From: Verrucomicrobiales bacterium
Lineage (GTDB): Bacteria; Verrucomicrobiota; Verrucomicrobiia; Limisphaerales; UBA1100
Reading direction: 5' to 3'
Assembly (NCBI GenBank): GCA_002724615.1
Contig: PBPF01000152.1
Location: 3,873-14,267, forward strand
DNA: 10,395 bases
The position numbers were made by a program, and so were the translations under genes. The notes below the pieces were generated by a model, which was not told the DNA's origin, did not search any database, and saw nothing but the letters and a program-made list of their open reading frames with translations. This document shows positions 1 through 7,024 of the stretch, one piece after another; position 1 is the stretch's first letter; every line of letters begins with the position of its first letter.

Positions 1-969
1 GTTTTCTTAACGGGAAAAACGACTCCAGAACTGGTGGGTTTCCTAACGGGTATGATTTTGTTGTATCAGCCCATTAAGAAGCTCGGCGGTTTAAATTCAC
101 TTTATCAGCCGGCAATTGTGGGAGTGAAAATGTTGGAGGCTGTTTTCGCCACGAAACCCTCGGTTGAGGAGCGAGAGCATGCTCAGAATTTGGAGGTCAT
201 TCAGAAGTCGTTGCGACTGGAGGCTGTGACTTTTGCATATGATGGGGCGCCAGTGTTGAAGAGTTTAGACTTGGAGTTGCATAAAGGGATGCGCCTGGGA
301 ATTGCGGGAGAAAGCGGGGCCGGGAAAAGCACGATGGCGAACTTGTTGCTGCGGTTTTATGACCCGCAAGAAGGGTGCATTACCATCGATGGTCAGGATG
401 TCCGGGATGCCACGTTTAAGAGTTTGCGCGGGCAAATGGCGTTGGTGAGTCAGGAGGTGGTGATTTTCAACCAGTCGGTGGCGGAGAATATTGCGTGTGG
501 GAAACAGGAGGCAACAAGGGAGGAAATCTTGGCGGCGGCGAGAGCGGCCAATGCGCATGAGTTTATTGAAGAATTGCCGGAAGGATATGACACGAAGCTG
601 GGCGAGCAAGGGGCACGGTTGTCGGGGGGGCAGCGTCAACGGATCGCGATTGCGCGGGCTTTCGTGCGAGAAGCACCGATCTTGATTTTGGACGAGGCGA
701 CGGCGGCGCTGGACTCAAAGGCGGAGTCAGAGGTTCAGGCGGCCATCGAAAAACTTGAGGAAGGCCGGACAGTGATTTGCGTGGCGCACCGCCTATCAAC
801 GTTGCGAAACATGGATCGCATCATCGTCTTGGAGGGTGGAGAGATGGTGGAGTCAGGGTCGTTTTTGGAGTTGATGGAGTTGGGCGGAAAGTTTTCGGAA
901 ATGGCGCGTAAACAGGGGATCGGGGTTGAAGTGGTGGATAAGGGAAGCGCCACAGAGGCCGCGAATTAA
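1..969 (+). CDS. ABC exporter, transmembrane end plus ATPase domain (5' partial)
   Basis: This is the C-terminal part of a type I ABC exporter half-transporter (MsbA/lipid or peptide exporter class), which would pump a hydrophobic or bulky substrate across the inner membrane as a dimer. The frame is open from base 1, so the gene starts outside the window and the GTG at 34 is not its start. Counting from base 1, residues 1-55 resemble the end of the transmembrane domain (last helix plus linker). The ATPase domain follows: Walker A GESGAGKST at about 103-111, Q-loop Gln at about 151, signature LSGGQ at 207-211, Walker B ILILDE at 227-232 with an AALD D-loop, and H-loop His at about 263. All catalytic motifs are intact. 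It ends tail-to-tail with the minus-strand kinase gene, their stop codons overlapping. The substrate cannot be told. I see no link to the downstream efflux operon beyond proximity. Confidence 0.95.
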   Translation, partial: VFLTGKTTPELVGFLTGMILLYQPIKKLGGLNSLYQPAIVGVKMLEAVFATKPSVEEREHAQNLEVIQKSLRLEAVTFAYDGAPVLKSLDLELHKGMRLGIAGESGAGKSTMANLLLRFYDPQEGCITIDGQDVRDATFKSLRGQMALVSQEVVIFNQSVAENIACGKQEATREEILAAARAANAHEFIEELPEGYDTKLGEQGARLSGGQRQRIAIARAFVREAPILILDEATAALDSKAESEVQAAIEKLEEGRTVICVAHRLSTLRNMDRIIVLEGGEMVESGSFLELMELGGKFSEMARKQGIGVEVVDKGSATEAAN

Positions 970-1802
970 ACGGCGATGGATTCTTGAATGGTCTGGACGC
1001 CGAGAATGGTGTGAAGTTGGGCGTTAAGAATGGTCATGTTGGGGTAGCGCCGGTCAGGGTCGAAGGCGAGGCATTGGCGCAGGAGGGCACTCAATCGAGC
1101 GGGGACGCCCGGGTTGAACTTGCTGGCGGGAGGGAATCGGTAGTTCTCGTCGAGTTGGTTCTTGCGGGTCTCACCGGGGGTGCTGCCGGCAAAGGGGCGT
1201 CGGTGGGTGAGTAGTTCGTAGGCAGTGACGCCAAAGGCAAAGATGTCGGCGCGGTGATCGAGGGCGCGGCCGCGGAGCATCTCCGGCGGCATGTAAGCCG
1301 GGGTGCCACTGGTTTTATCGATGCGCTTGGGGCGCCTGGGGATGGGCATGGCGGTGTCGAAGTCCAGTAGGTAGGCGTGGCCACGTAGGTCGACCATCAC
1401 ATTCTCGGGCTTAAGGTCGAGGTGCATCCAACCGTGGTCGTGCATGTGCTCAAGGGCATCAGCGATGCCGATGAGGACGTCGGAGACGTTTTCTTCAATG
1501 ACAGAGTCCTGCCGCAGGGTGAGTTGCTTGAGGTTTCCGCCATTGATGTAGTCGAGCACCATATAGGGAGTGCCTTGTGCGCGGCCATGGGTGCGGTAGC
1601 CAATGATGTGCGGGTGAGGCGGTAGTTTACGCAGGACGCGTAGGCCATTCTTAAAAAGCTTGGAGGCGCTGGACTTGGGTCTTGGCCGAAGTCGCCGCAG
1701 TGCGACCACCTGCTCGTGCTCGTCGGTGGCGAGCCAGATCTCAGTCATGCCACCCTCATTGAGGGCGTCATGCAGACGGTATTTACCAAATTTTTGCGAC
1801 AT
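966..1802 (-). CDS. Ser/Thr protein kinase-like protein with degenerate ATP-binding motifs
   Basis: A 278-residue soluble protein spanning essentially one eukaryotic-type (Hanks) kinase domain, with no membrane segment or sensor domain. Retained: catalytic Asp129 in HLDLKPEN, Lys131, Asn134, the metal-binding Asp147, a PPE in place of APE (172-174), and the Asp186/Gly191 pair of subdomain IX. Altered: the Gly-rich loop reads LNEGGMTEIW (first and third glycines are Asn15 and Thr20), the VAIK lysine is Arg36 (VVALRRL), the alpha-C glutamate appears to be Gly53, HRD is HLD, and DFG is DFD. It may be a pseudokinase or an atypical kinase that phosphorylates cytosolic Ser/Thr targets. The ATG start at 1802 is preceded by a weak GGAAAG about 12 nt upstream. 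It overlaps the convergent ABC gene at the stop codons and is divergent from the efflux operon. Kinase fold is secure; activity is uncertain. Confidence 0.9.
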   Translation of the reverse strand: MSQKFGKYRLHDALNEGGMTEIWLATDEHEQVVALRRLRPRPKSSASKLFKNGLRVLRKLPPHPHIIGYRTHGRAQGTPYMVLDYINGGNLKQLTLRQDSVIEENVSDVLIGIADALEHMHDHGWMHLDLKPENVMVDLRGHAYLLDFDTAMPIPRRPKRIDKTSGTPAYMPPEMLRGRALDHRADIFAFGVTAYELLTHRRPFAGSTPGETRKNQLDENYRFPPASKFNPGVPARLSALLRQCLAFDPDRRYPNMTILNAQLHTILGVQTIQESIAV

Positions 1803-1973
1803 TCTTTAAACCGCTTTCCAACTACCCAAAGCAAATCAATGAGGCTTTCATTCAAAAAATGCATAACCCACCTTGGAGCTTTGGTTCGGAGAAGCATCAT
1901 CCCAACGGGGTGACCACCGTTGAGGAGCGACAGGCTATCATGCGTGTCAACCTCTGTTTGAGTCGCAGAAATC

Positions 1974-1992
1974 AACAGGCTTTGGCCCTGTT
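1974..1992. repeat. Short inverted repeat (6-bp arms, 7-nt loop)
   Basis: AACAGG (1974-1979) is the perfect reverse complement of CCTGTT (1987-1992), with CTTTGGC between. It is not followed by a T-run, so it is not a classical terminator. It lies in the divergent intergenic region, about 50 bp before the DnaA box pair, and could be an operator or chance. Confidence 0.4.
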
Positions 1993-2042
1993 ACACAAAA
2001 AGCTGAAGATTTGTTGCGGTTGGCCGATTATGCTCTGGGAGG

Positions 2043-2062
2043 TGTGGATAACTTGTGAACAA
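2043..2062 (-). promoter_or_regulatory. Pair of adjacent DnaA boxes
   Basis: Read on the minus strand, 2043-2051 is TTATCCACA, the perfect consensus DnaA box, and 2054-2062 is TTGTTCACA, which fits the relaxed consensus TTDTNCACA. Both face the same way, start 11 bp apart (about one helical turn) and are separated by only 2 bp, the close spacing used for cooperative DnaA binding. A third, one-mismatch candidate, TGTTACACA, lies on the plus strand at 1989-1997. The site is about 100 bp upstream of the efflux operon. Possible roles are DnaA control of a neighbouring promoter, titration, or part of an origin; no dnaA, dnaN or gidA neighbour supports an origin. Confidence 0.5.
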
Positions 2063-2160
2063 CCTGGGAGTTGTCGACCGTGTAACGTGCAGCTGTTTGG
2101 GGGCTGTATCTATCCGGCAGCGGATTGGCTTGAAACAGGCCGGTGCATGATGCGTCTGAA

Positions 2161-3900
2161 ATGAGAGAATTGGATCGTTTTTTTGGCAATTTGGCCCCGT
2201 GCATGGGCGGGCTGGTCTTGATGACCTTGGCTGTCTTTGGGGTGGGATGTGCCGCGGAGAAATATTCAAAGGCGGCGGATGAGGAGATTTACGGTGTGTT
2301 GGACAACCGCCGTGCGGAAATCCTAAACGACACCAACCGTTTCCGAATCAATACCCTCTATAGCTCGCGCACACCGGAGGACATTAACCGCACCGAAATC
2401 CTCTTGGATCGTTATGCGGGTGGCGAGCGGGTTTTAAAACTTACGTCCGCGCTGGAATTGGCGGAGAAGGCAAACCGCACCTACCAGTTCAACCGCGAGA
2501 AGCTTTACCTCGCGGCGATGGCTTACACCTCCAGACGGCACGACTATGCGTGGCGGTTCACCTCGGCGAATGTAGATCTGGGGATTGAACGCAAGACCAC
2601 TGGCGGTCTGCGTGGCGACTCCGACGCAGACCTGAAGCTGGAGAAATTACTGGAAGCTGGCACGAAGGTTTCGGCCACATTGGCTAATGACCTCGTGTTA
2701 TATTTTGACGGAGGCAAGCCGAAGGTGCCGAGTTTGACCTTGTCGCTAACCCAACCGCTGCTGCGTGGCGCGGGCGCGGAGATGGCGGCGGAAGTACTGA
2801 CGCAGGCTGAGCGCGACTTGGTTTATGAAATCCGCGACTTCAGCTATTACCAGAAACAGTTCGCAGTGGGCGTGGTGAACGACTATCTCGATCTTTTGCG
2901 TCAGGGCGAGAGCATGCGGATTTCGTACATCAACTATACAACCAGCACCAATATCAGCTGGGAAGTGGAGAACCGGGTGCTCGCGGGTCTGCAGTCAGAA
3001 TATGAATTCAAGCAGGCCAAGCAGAGCGAGTACAACGCGAAGCTTGGATACATCGGGGCAACAAACGCGTACCAGAACGGCTTGGACGACTTTAAGCAGA
3101 AGCTGTCGCTGCCGCTGGGCACGCGGATTCGACTGGACTACAGCATCCTGAACAACATGAACATGTACAACGAGGACGCTCTGGTGCCGGTGCCGCTGAC
3201 GGACCTGCTGGGGTATCGTCTTGCAATTACTAACCGTCTTGATTTTCATAATCATGTGGATCGGTTCGAGGATTCCAAACGGAAAGTGCGAGTGGCGCGC
3301 AATGATCTGTTGCCAAGTCTGAGTCTGGTGGCGGATGCGACTTTGAAGGATCAATTTTATTCCTCGTTCCAACCGGATGAATTCAGCGGCAACGCCGGCC
3401 TAAAGTTGAACTTGCCGCTGGACCAATTCAAGGAGCGCAATGCTTACAGGACGAGCCTGATCAATTTCGAGCGGCAGTTGCGTACATTGGCAACGCAACT
3501 TGACGAGTTGCGCGACGGTGTGCGTGCGGACGTGCGCAGCTTGTCACAGCAGAGGCAAACCCACCGGACACAGTTGGAGGCGGTAAAAAATGCCGAGGAC
3601 AACTTGAAGGCCACAAGAGAGCGTCTGCGGCTTGGGTTCCCGGGCGTGCGCACGCGTGATATTTTGCTGGCACAGGAACAGCTACAAAGCGCGCGGCAGT
3701 CTGTACTTCGATCGACGGTGGACTTCCACAAAACCCGCTTGAAGCTGTTGAAAGACGTGGGTATTCTGGACGTTTCGCAGGCTGAATTTTGGTTTAAGGA
3801 AACTGCAGTGCCCGGTATGCGAGCGGGTGGTGCGGCGGCTGCCGATGAGGCGTTGCCAGACGTGGTTCCGCCAGAACAGATTTTGGGCCAGCAACCATGA
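2161..3900 (+). CDS. TolC-like outer-membrane efflux protein, probable lipoprotein
   Basis: This is the outer-membrane channel component of a tripartite exporter (OEP/TolC family), expected to form a trimeric duct through the outer membrane and periplasm. With the ATG at 2161 it has 579 residues, longer than the usual 430-490. Residues 1-30 form a signal sequence (positively charged start, hydrophobic stretch, FGVGC), with Cys30 as the probable lipidation site; the lipobox is imperfect. Two long helical halves follow: the SLTQPLLRGAG motif (about 195-205), typical of channels in this family, starts the first repeat, and NRLD (about 358-361) with DLLPSLSL (about 382-389) marks the second. Coiled-coil stretches flank both. 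About 125 residues before the first repeat are extra and unassigned. An in-frame GTG at 2143 would add six residues; neither start has a clear ribosome binding site. Its stop overlaps the adaptor start (ATGA), so the two are translationally coupled. Family call firm. Confidence 0.93.
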   Translation: MRELDRFFGNLAPCMGGLVLMTLAVFGVGCAAEKYSKAADEEIYGVLDNRRAEILNDTNRFRINTLYSSRTPEDINRTEILLDRYAGGERVLKLTSALELAEKANRTYQFNREKLYLAAMAYTSRRHDYAWRFTSANVDLGIERKTTGGLRGDSDADLKLEKLLEAGTKVSATLANDLVLYFDGGKPKVPSLTLSLTQPLLRGAGAEMAAEVLTQAERDLVYEIRDFSYYQKQFAVGVVNDYLDLLRQGESMRISYINYTTSTNISWEVENRVLAGLQSEYEFKQAKQSEYNAKLGYIGATNAYQNGLDDFKQKLSLPLGTRIRLDYSILNNMNMYNEDALVPVPLTDLLGYRLAITNRLDFHNHVDRFEDSKRKVRVARNDLLPSLSLVADATLKDQFYSSFQPDEFSGNAGLKLNLPLDQFKERNAYRTSLINFERQLRTLATQLDELRDGVRADVRSLSQQRQTHRTQLEAVKNAEDNLKATRERLRLGFPGVRTRDILLAQEQLQSARQSVLRSTVDFHKTRLKLLKDVGILDVSQAEFWFKETAVPGMRAGGAAAADEALPDVVPPEQILGQQP

Positions 3901-5951
3901 GTGATAAATCAGCATCCGCCACCTCCCGATCCTCCAAAGGGGGGTTTGCCGTTGGCAAGCTTGTCATGCTGTTGGTTGTGGCCGGGCTGATTGGTGGCGG
4001 TGTCTATGGGGCGCGCTACCTGTTGGACCAGAAGGAGGAGGAGCGGCTGGAGAACAAGTACGAGACAGCCAAACGCGAGGATTTCCTGGTCACCGTTAAG
4101 CTTAACGGCACGCTCATCTCTGAGGACACTCGGTTGATGAAAAACGACCTGGAGGGGTACACCACCATCCGGTACCTCGTCGAAGAAGGCGCGCGCGTGA
4201 AGGGTCCGCAACATTACACCGTGAAGAAGGGCGACACGCTGGAGTCCATCGCCAAGGCCCACGAGGACGAGCAGGGCATGGCCAAGGACATCTACAACAT
4301 TCGCCTGATGAACGAGGACAAGGAGATTGACTGGGATAACCTGCCTGAGGGCATCTCCATCGAAATCCCGGGCGCCCTGTTGGTGGAAATGGATCCGCAG
4401 AAACTGGAGGAACGAATCAACTCCCAGGAGATCGCCGTGTCCGAGGCGCGTAAAATGCTAAGCCGGGCCGAGGGCGGACTGGAGTCAAAGCAGCTCACCG
4501 CCGACCTGAGTCTGAAGCGGGTCGAGAACGCGCTGCAAAATGCGGAGCTGGACTTGAACAAGACGATCAACAGCACCATCAAGGTATACGTGAAAGCGCT
4601 TGAGGGCACCATTGCTATCGATGAGAAAAGCGTGGCGCTGGCTGAAAAAAACCTGAAGGCCTACACGGAGTTGGCCAAGCTCGGGTTCGTGTCGGATGTC
4701 AAGGTGAAGGAGGAGGAATTGAAGCGCATCCGCGCGCAACACGCCATCGAGATGAACAAGGCGGAAAAGGAGGCATACCTGAAATTCGACAAAATCTCCA
4801 TGTTGAGCGCCAAGCGACTGGCGGTGGAGGAGGCTATCGTTAACATCAAGAAGACGAAGGTGGAAAATACCGCCGACCTGCGCGACGCCAACAGCACCAT
4901 CAATACCGCCAAGAAGGTGCTCGATAACCAGATCGAGAAGCTCTCCGATCTAAAAGAGCAGATGGCCTTTTCCCGCGTCTACGCGCCTGAGGATGACACC
5001 GTGATCTACTACGCCCCAAAGCACTGGGAAAAAGTGGAACCGATCGCGCATGGCTCCAACGTGCGCAATGGCCAACGGCTCATCAAGCTGCGCAAGACGA
5101 AGAAATTCAAGGTGGACTTGAGTATCCCGCAGGCCAGACGGGCACCTCTGCGCATTGGTCAAAAGGCTTGGGTGAAGGTGGAGCAACTATTGCTGCCGGG
5201 CACGCTGAAGTTCATCAGCAAGGACGTGGACTCGAATCGTCGCGGTCACTCGGAGAAATCGTACTTCAGGGGTGAGCTGACAATTGATACGGATGACTTT
5301 CCCGAGGCTGAGGTCTCGGAGGGTATGCAGGTGCGCGTCGAGATTCAGGTGGTAAACCTGACGGGCGACGCGCAGCTCATCAAGCTGCCCAACCAATGTG
5401 TCACCGCCAAGATGATCAGCGAGGACACTGCGCAGACCGGCTGTTTCATCTTCAATCGTGAAACTGGCGAGCACGAGTGGCGTCCCGTCGAAGTCATGTA
5501 CAGTGATGAGAAACACATCGCCATCGCCGACGGTGCCATTCAGGAGGGCGAACTGGTTTTGCTGTCGCCACTCAGTGAGGCCAAGAACTTGAATCTTGAG
5601 GAAGCCGTCACCGGCAAGGGCAACTTGGATCTGAACGCAACCCAGCCGGATGAAGCTGAGTCTAAACCCGCTGTACCTGAGGGCAAATGGCCGGATGAAG
5701 CTGCCAAGATTTTACAGTTGAACGAGGAGCAGAAACTCAAGTGGATTGCCGCCGATGCCAAGGTGAAGGAGGGTTACGGGAAAATCGTGGCCAAGATGAA
5801 AAGCGGCGAAATCCCGCGCGAGAAAGGCCCGACGGAATTTGCCAAGCTATTCAAGGCACACGGACGGGAGGTGAAGCAGTTCCTCACCGCCGAGCAATTC
5901 AAGACCTACGAGAAGAAACAGGCGGAACGCTTCAAGCGCGGTGGCCGCTGA
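3897..5951 (+). CDS. Periplasmic adaptor (MacA/HlyD family) with inserted LysM-like module
   Basis: This is the membrane fusion protein linking the inner-membrane pump to the TolC-like duct. It has 684 residues, against roughly 370-480 for usual members. In order: N-terminal membrane anchor (about 20-37); first lipoyl half (about 62-104); a LysM-like module (106-158: YTVKKGDTLESIAK, then an Asn-containing segment and EGISIEIP); resumption of the lipoyl strand at LLVEMD (161-166); a very long helical hairpin (about 167-358) with a tip around LGFVSD (262-267); second lipoyl half (SRVYAPEDD onward, 359-400); beta-barrel (about 404-490); membrane-proximal domain (about 495-560); and a helical tail with LNEEQ (608-612) and LTAEQ (663-667). 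The tail resembles the LTxxQ motifs of Spy/CpxP periplasmic proteins. It overlaps the TolC gene by 4 bp and is followed after 8 bp by the ATPase gene. Adaptor call is firm, LysM likely, tail function inferred. Confidence 0.93.
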   Translation: MSDKSASATSRSSKGGFAVGKLVMLLVVAGLIGGGVYGARYLLDQKEEERLENKYETAKREDFLVTVKLNGTLISEDTRLMKNDLEGYTTIRYLVEEGARVKGPQHYTVKKGDTLESIAKAHEDEQGMAKDIYNIRLMNEDKEIDWDNLPEGISIEIPGALLVEMDPQKLEERINSQEIAVSEARKMLSRAEGGLESKQLTADLSLKRVENALQNAELDLNKTINSTIKVYVKALEGTIAIDEKSVALAEKNLKAYTELAKLGFVSDVKVKEEELKRIRAQHAIEMNKAEKEAYLKFDKISMLSAKRLAVEEAIVNIKKTKVENTADLRDANSTINTAKKVLDNQIEKLSDLKEQMAFSRVYAPEDDTVIYYAPKHWEKVEPIAHGSNVRNGQRLIKLRKTKKFKVDLSIPQARRAPLRIGQKAWVKVEQLLLPGTLKFISKDVDSNRRGHSEKSYFRGELTIDTDDFPEAEVSEGMQVRVEIQVVNLTGDAQLIKLPNQCVTAKMISEDTAQTGCFIFNRETGEHEWRPVEVMYSDEKHIAIADGAIQEGELVLLSPLSEAKNLNLEEAVTGKGNLDLNATQPDEAESKPAVPEGKWPDEAAKILQLNEEQKLKWIAADAKVKEGYGKIVAKMKSGEIPREKGPTEFAKLFKAHGREVKQFLTAEQFKTYEKKQAERFKRGGR

Positions 5952-5959
5952 TCCAGCCC

Positions 5960-7024
5960 ATGGCCACGCGCAACATCATTGAGATCAAGGATCTCACCAA
6001 GGTGTATGACCTTGGCGCAATTCAGGTGCCGGCGTTGCGTGGCATCAACTTCGTAATTGAGGAGGGCACCTACACCGCAATCATGGGGCCGTCGGGCTCT
6101 GGCAAGTCCACACTGCTCAACATCCTGGGCTGCCTAGACCGTCCCACCGAGGGCGCATATATCTTGGGCGACGAGGACGTGGCCCACATGAACGACCGCG
6201 AACTGTCGCGCATCCGCGGCGCGCGCATCGGGTTCATCTTCCAGTCCTACAACCTCGTCCAGCAGCTCAACGTGGTGGAGAACATCCACGTACCGTTGTT
6301 TTATCAGGGCAAGGACATTCGCGAATACTACGACCACTGCGTGAAGCTGGCCGACAAGGTGGGCCTCGCCGACCGGCTGGACCACCGCCCAATGCAGCTT
6401 TCCGGCGGCCAACAGCAGCGTGTGGCCGTTGCGCGTGCCTTGGCCAATGAGCCTCTCATGCTGCTGGCAGACGAGCCAACCGGTAACCTTGACTCCACTA
6501 CCGAGGAGGAGATTCTCGACATCCTTGACGAGTTGCACGGGGAGGGCCGGACGCTGGTGGTGGTTACCCATGATGATGCCGTGGCCGAGCGTGCTGAGCG
6601 AGTCATTCATCTCAAGGATGGCCTCATCGATCGCGACATTTTAGGCGGCAACGGCAAGCCTAAGAAACAGCCGAAACCCGCCAAGCCGGAGGAACCGGAG
6701 AAGGCCGAGGATTTAAGGGAAGACGCTCCGGAGGAAATAAAAGAGGAGCCATCGCGAGAGAAACAGGAAGAGAAGCCTGAGGAGAAAAAAGCCGTTGACC
6801 TCCCGCCTTTGCCCGGTGAGGACGAGAAACCGGATGAAGAACCGCGCCCCGCGATCATTACTTCCATCAAGCTCGACGAGGCCGACCTTCCCCCATTGCC
6901 CGTCGACTTGGACAAGAACCAACTTCAGGAGGATGAAGACAAGGACGAACCTTTCCGCATCAAGCTCAAGCTCAAGGATAAGCTGGACGATGGCGAGGAA
7001 ACGCCCAAGGACAAGGAGGACTAA
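5960..7024 (+). CDS. ABC transporter ATPase (MacB/LolD type) with charged C-terminal extension
   Basis: This is the cytoplasmic ATPase of the MacB/LolD class, which drives a FtsX-fold permease by mechanotransmission rather than by pumping through the membrane domain. It has 354 residues. The core (1-228) is complete: Walker A GPSGSGKST (43-51), Q-loop Gln95, signature LSGGQ (147-151), Walker B LMLLADEP (166-173) with GNLD D-loop, and H-loop His204. Stand-alone LolD-type ATPases stop near residue 225-235. Here about 125 further residues follow, rich in Glu, Asp, Lys and Pro, with DLPPLP occurring twice (280-285, 309-314); this part is probably disordered. I chose the ATG at 5960 because the homology begins there; the frame is open upstream to 5741, but that stretch lies inside the adaptor gene. 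No clear ribosome binding site precedes it, suggesting coupling. Its stop overlaps the permease start by one base (TAATG). Confidence 0.94.
   Translation: MATRNIIEIKDLTKVYDLGAIQVPALRGINFVIEEGTYTAIMGPSGSGKSTLLNILGCLDRPTEGAYILGDEDVAHMNDRELSRIRGARIGFIFQSYNLVQQLNVVENIHVPLFYQGKDIREYYDHCVKLADKVGLADRLDHRPMQLSGGQQQRVAVARALANEPLMLLADEPTGNLDSTTEEEILDILDELHGEGRTLVVVTHDDAVAERAERVIHLKDGLIDRDILGGNGKPKKQPKPAKPEEPEKAEDLREDAPEEIKEEPSREKQEEKPEEKKAVDLPPLPGEDEKPDEEPRPAIITSIKLDEADLPPLPVDLDKNQLQEDEDKDEPFRIKLKLKDKLDDGEETPKDKED
7013..7019 (+). promoter_or_regulatory. Strong ribosome binding site for the permease
   Basis: AAGGAGG lies four bases before the ATG at 7024, inside the last codons of the ATPase gene. It is the best Shine-Dalgarno match in the window and supports both the chosen permease start and reinitiation across the TAATG overlap. 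Confidence 0.75.

Larger units (their letters stand above)
1803..2160. other. Divergent intergenic region with DnaA boxes, no convincing gene
   Basis: This 358-bp gap separates the minus-strand kinase gene from the plus-strand efflux operon and should hold both promoters. I could not find a convincing sigma-70 -35/-10 pair on either strand. The end next to the kinase start (about 1803-1870) is AT-richer. A short inverted repeat lies at 1974-1992 and two consensus DnaA boxes at 2043-2062. Open frames exist across it (for example 1859-2164 plus), but their Cys/Trp-rich translations lack any family signature and look non-coding. I see no tRNA or recognisable structured RNA. Confidence 0.7.

Noticed and set aside
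2043..2062. Calling the intergenic region a replication origin
   Set aside because: Only two good DnaA boxes, no clear AT-rich unwinding element next to them, and no dnaA, dnaN, gidA or parAB neighbour; kept as a DnaA-box pair only.
2143..2160. GTG at 2143 as the start of the TolC-like gene
   Set aside because: It adds only six residues before a normal signal sequence starting at the ATG at 2161; with no clear ribosome binding site for either, the ATG is preferred, though the GTG is not excluded.
1859..2164. 101-codon plus-strand open frame in the divergent intergenic region
   Set aside because: Its translation is unusually rich in Cys and Trp, has no recognisable motif or good ribosome binding site, and runs over the DnaA boxes into the start of the efflux gene; it looks non-coding.
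1991..2269. 92-codon minus-strand open frame between kinase and efflux operon
   Set aside because: It overlaps the signal sequence of the TolC-like gene, and its Pro/Arg/His-rich translation looks like a reading-frame shadow.
5741..5959. Upstream in-frame extension of the ATPase gene
   Set aside because: It lies entirely within the coding sequence of the adaptor, and its translation has no ABC similarity; the family homology begins at the ATG at 5960.
6134..6610. 158-codon antisense open frame opposite the ATPase
   Set aside because: It is opposite a strongly conserved ABC domain and has no own motif; long antisense frames are expected in moderately GC-rich genes.
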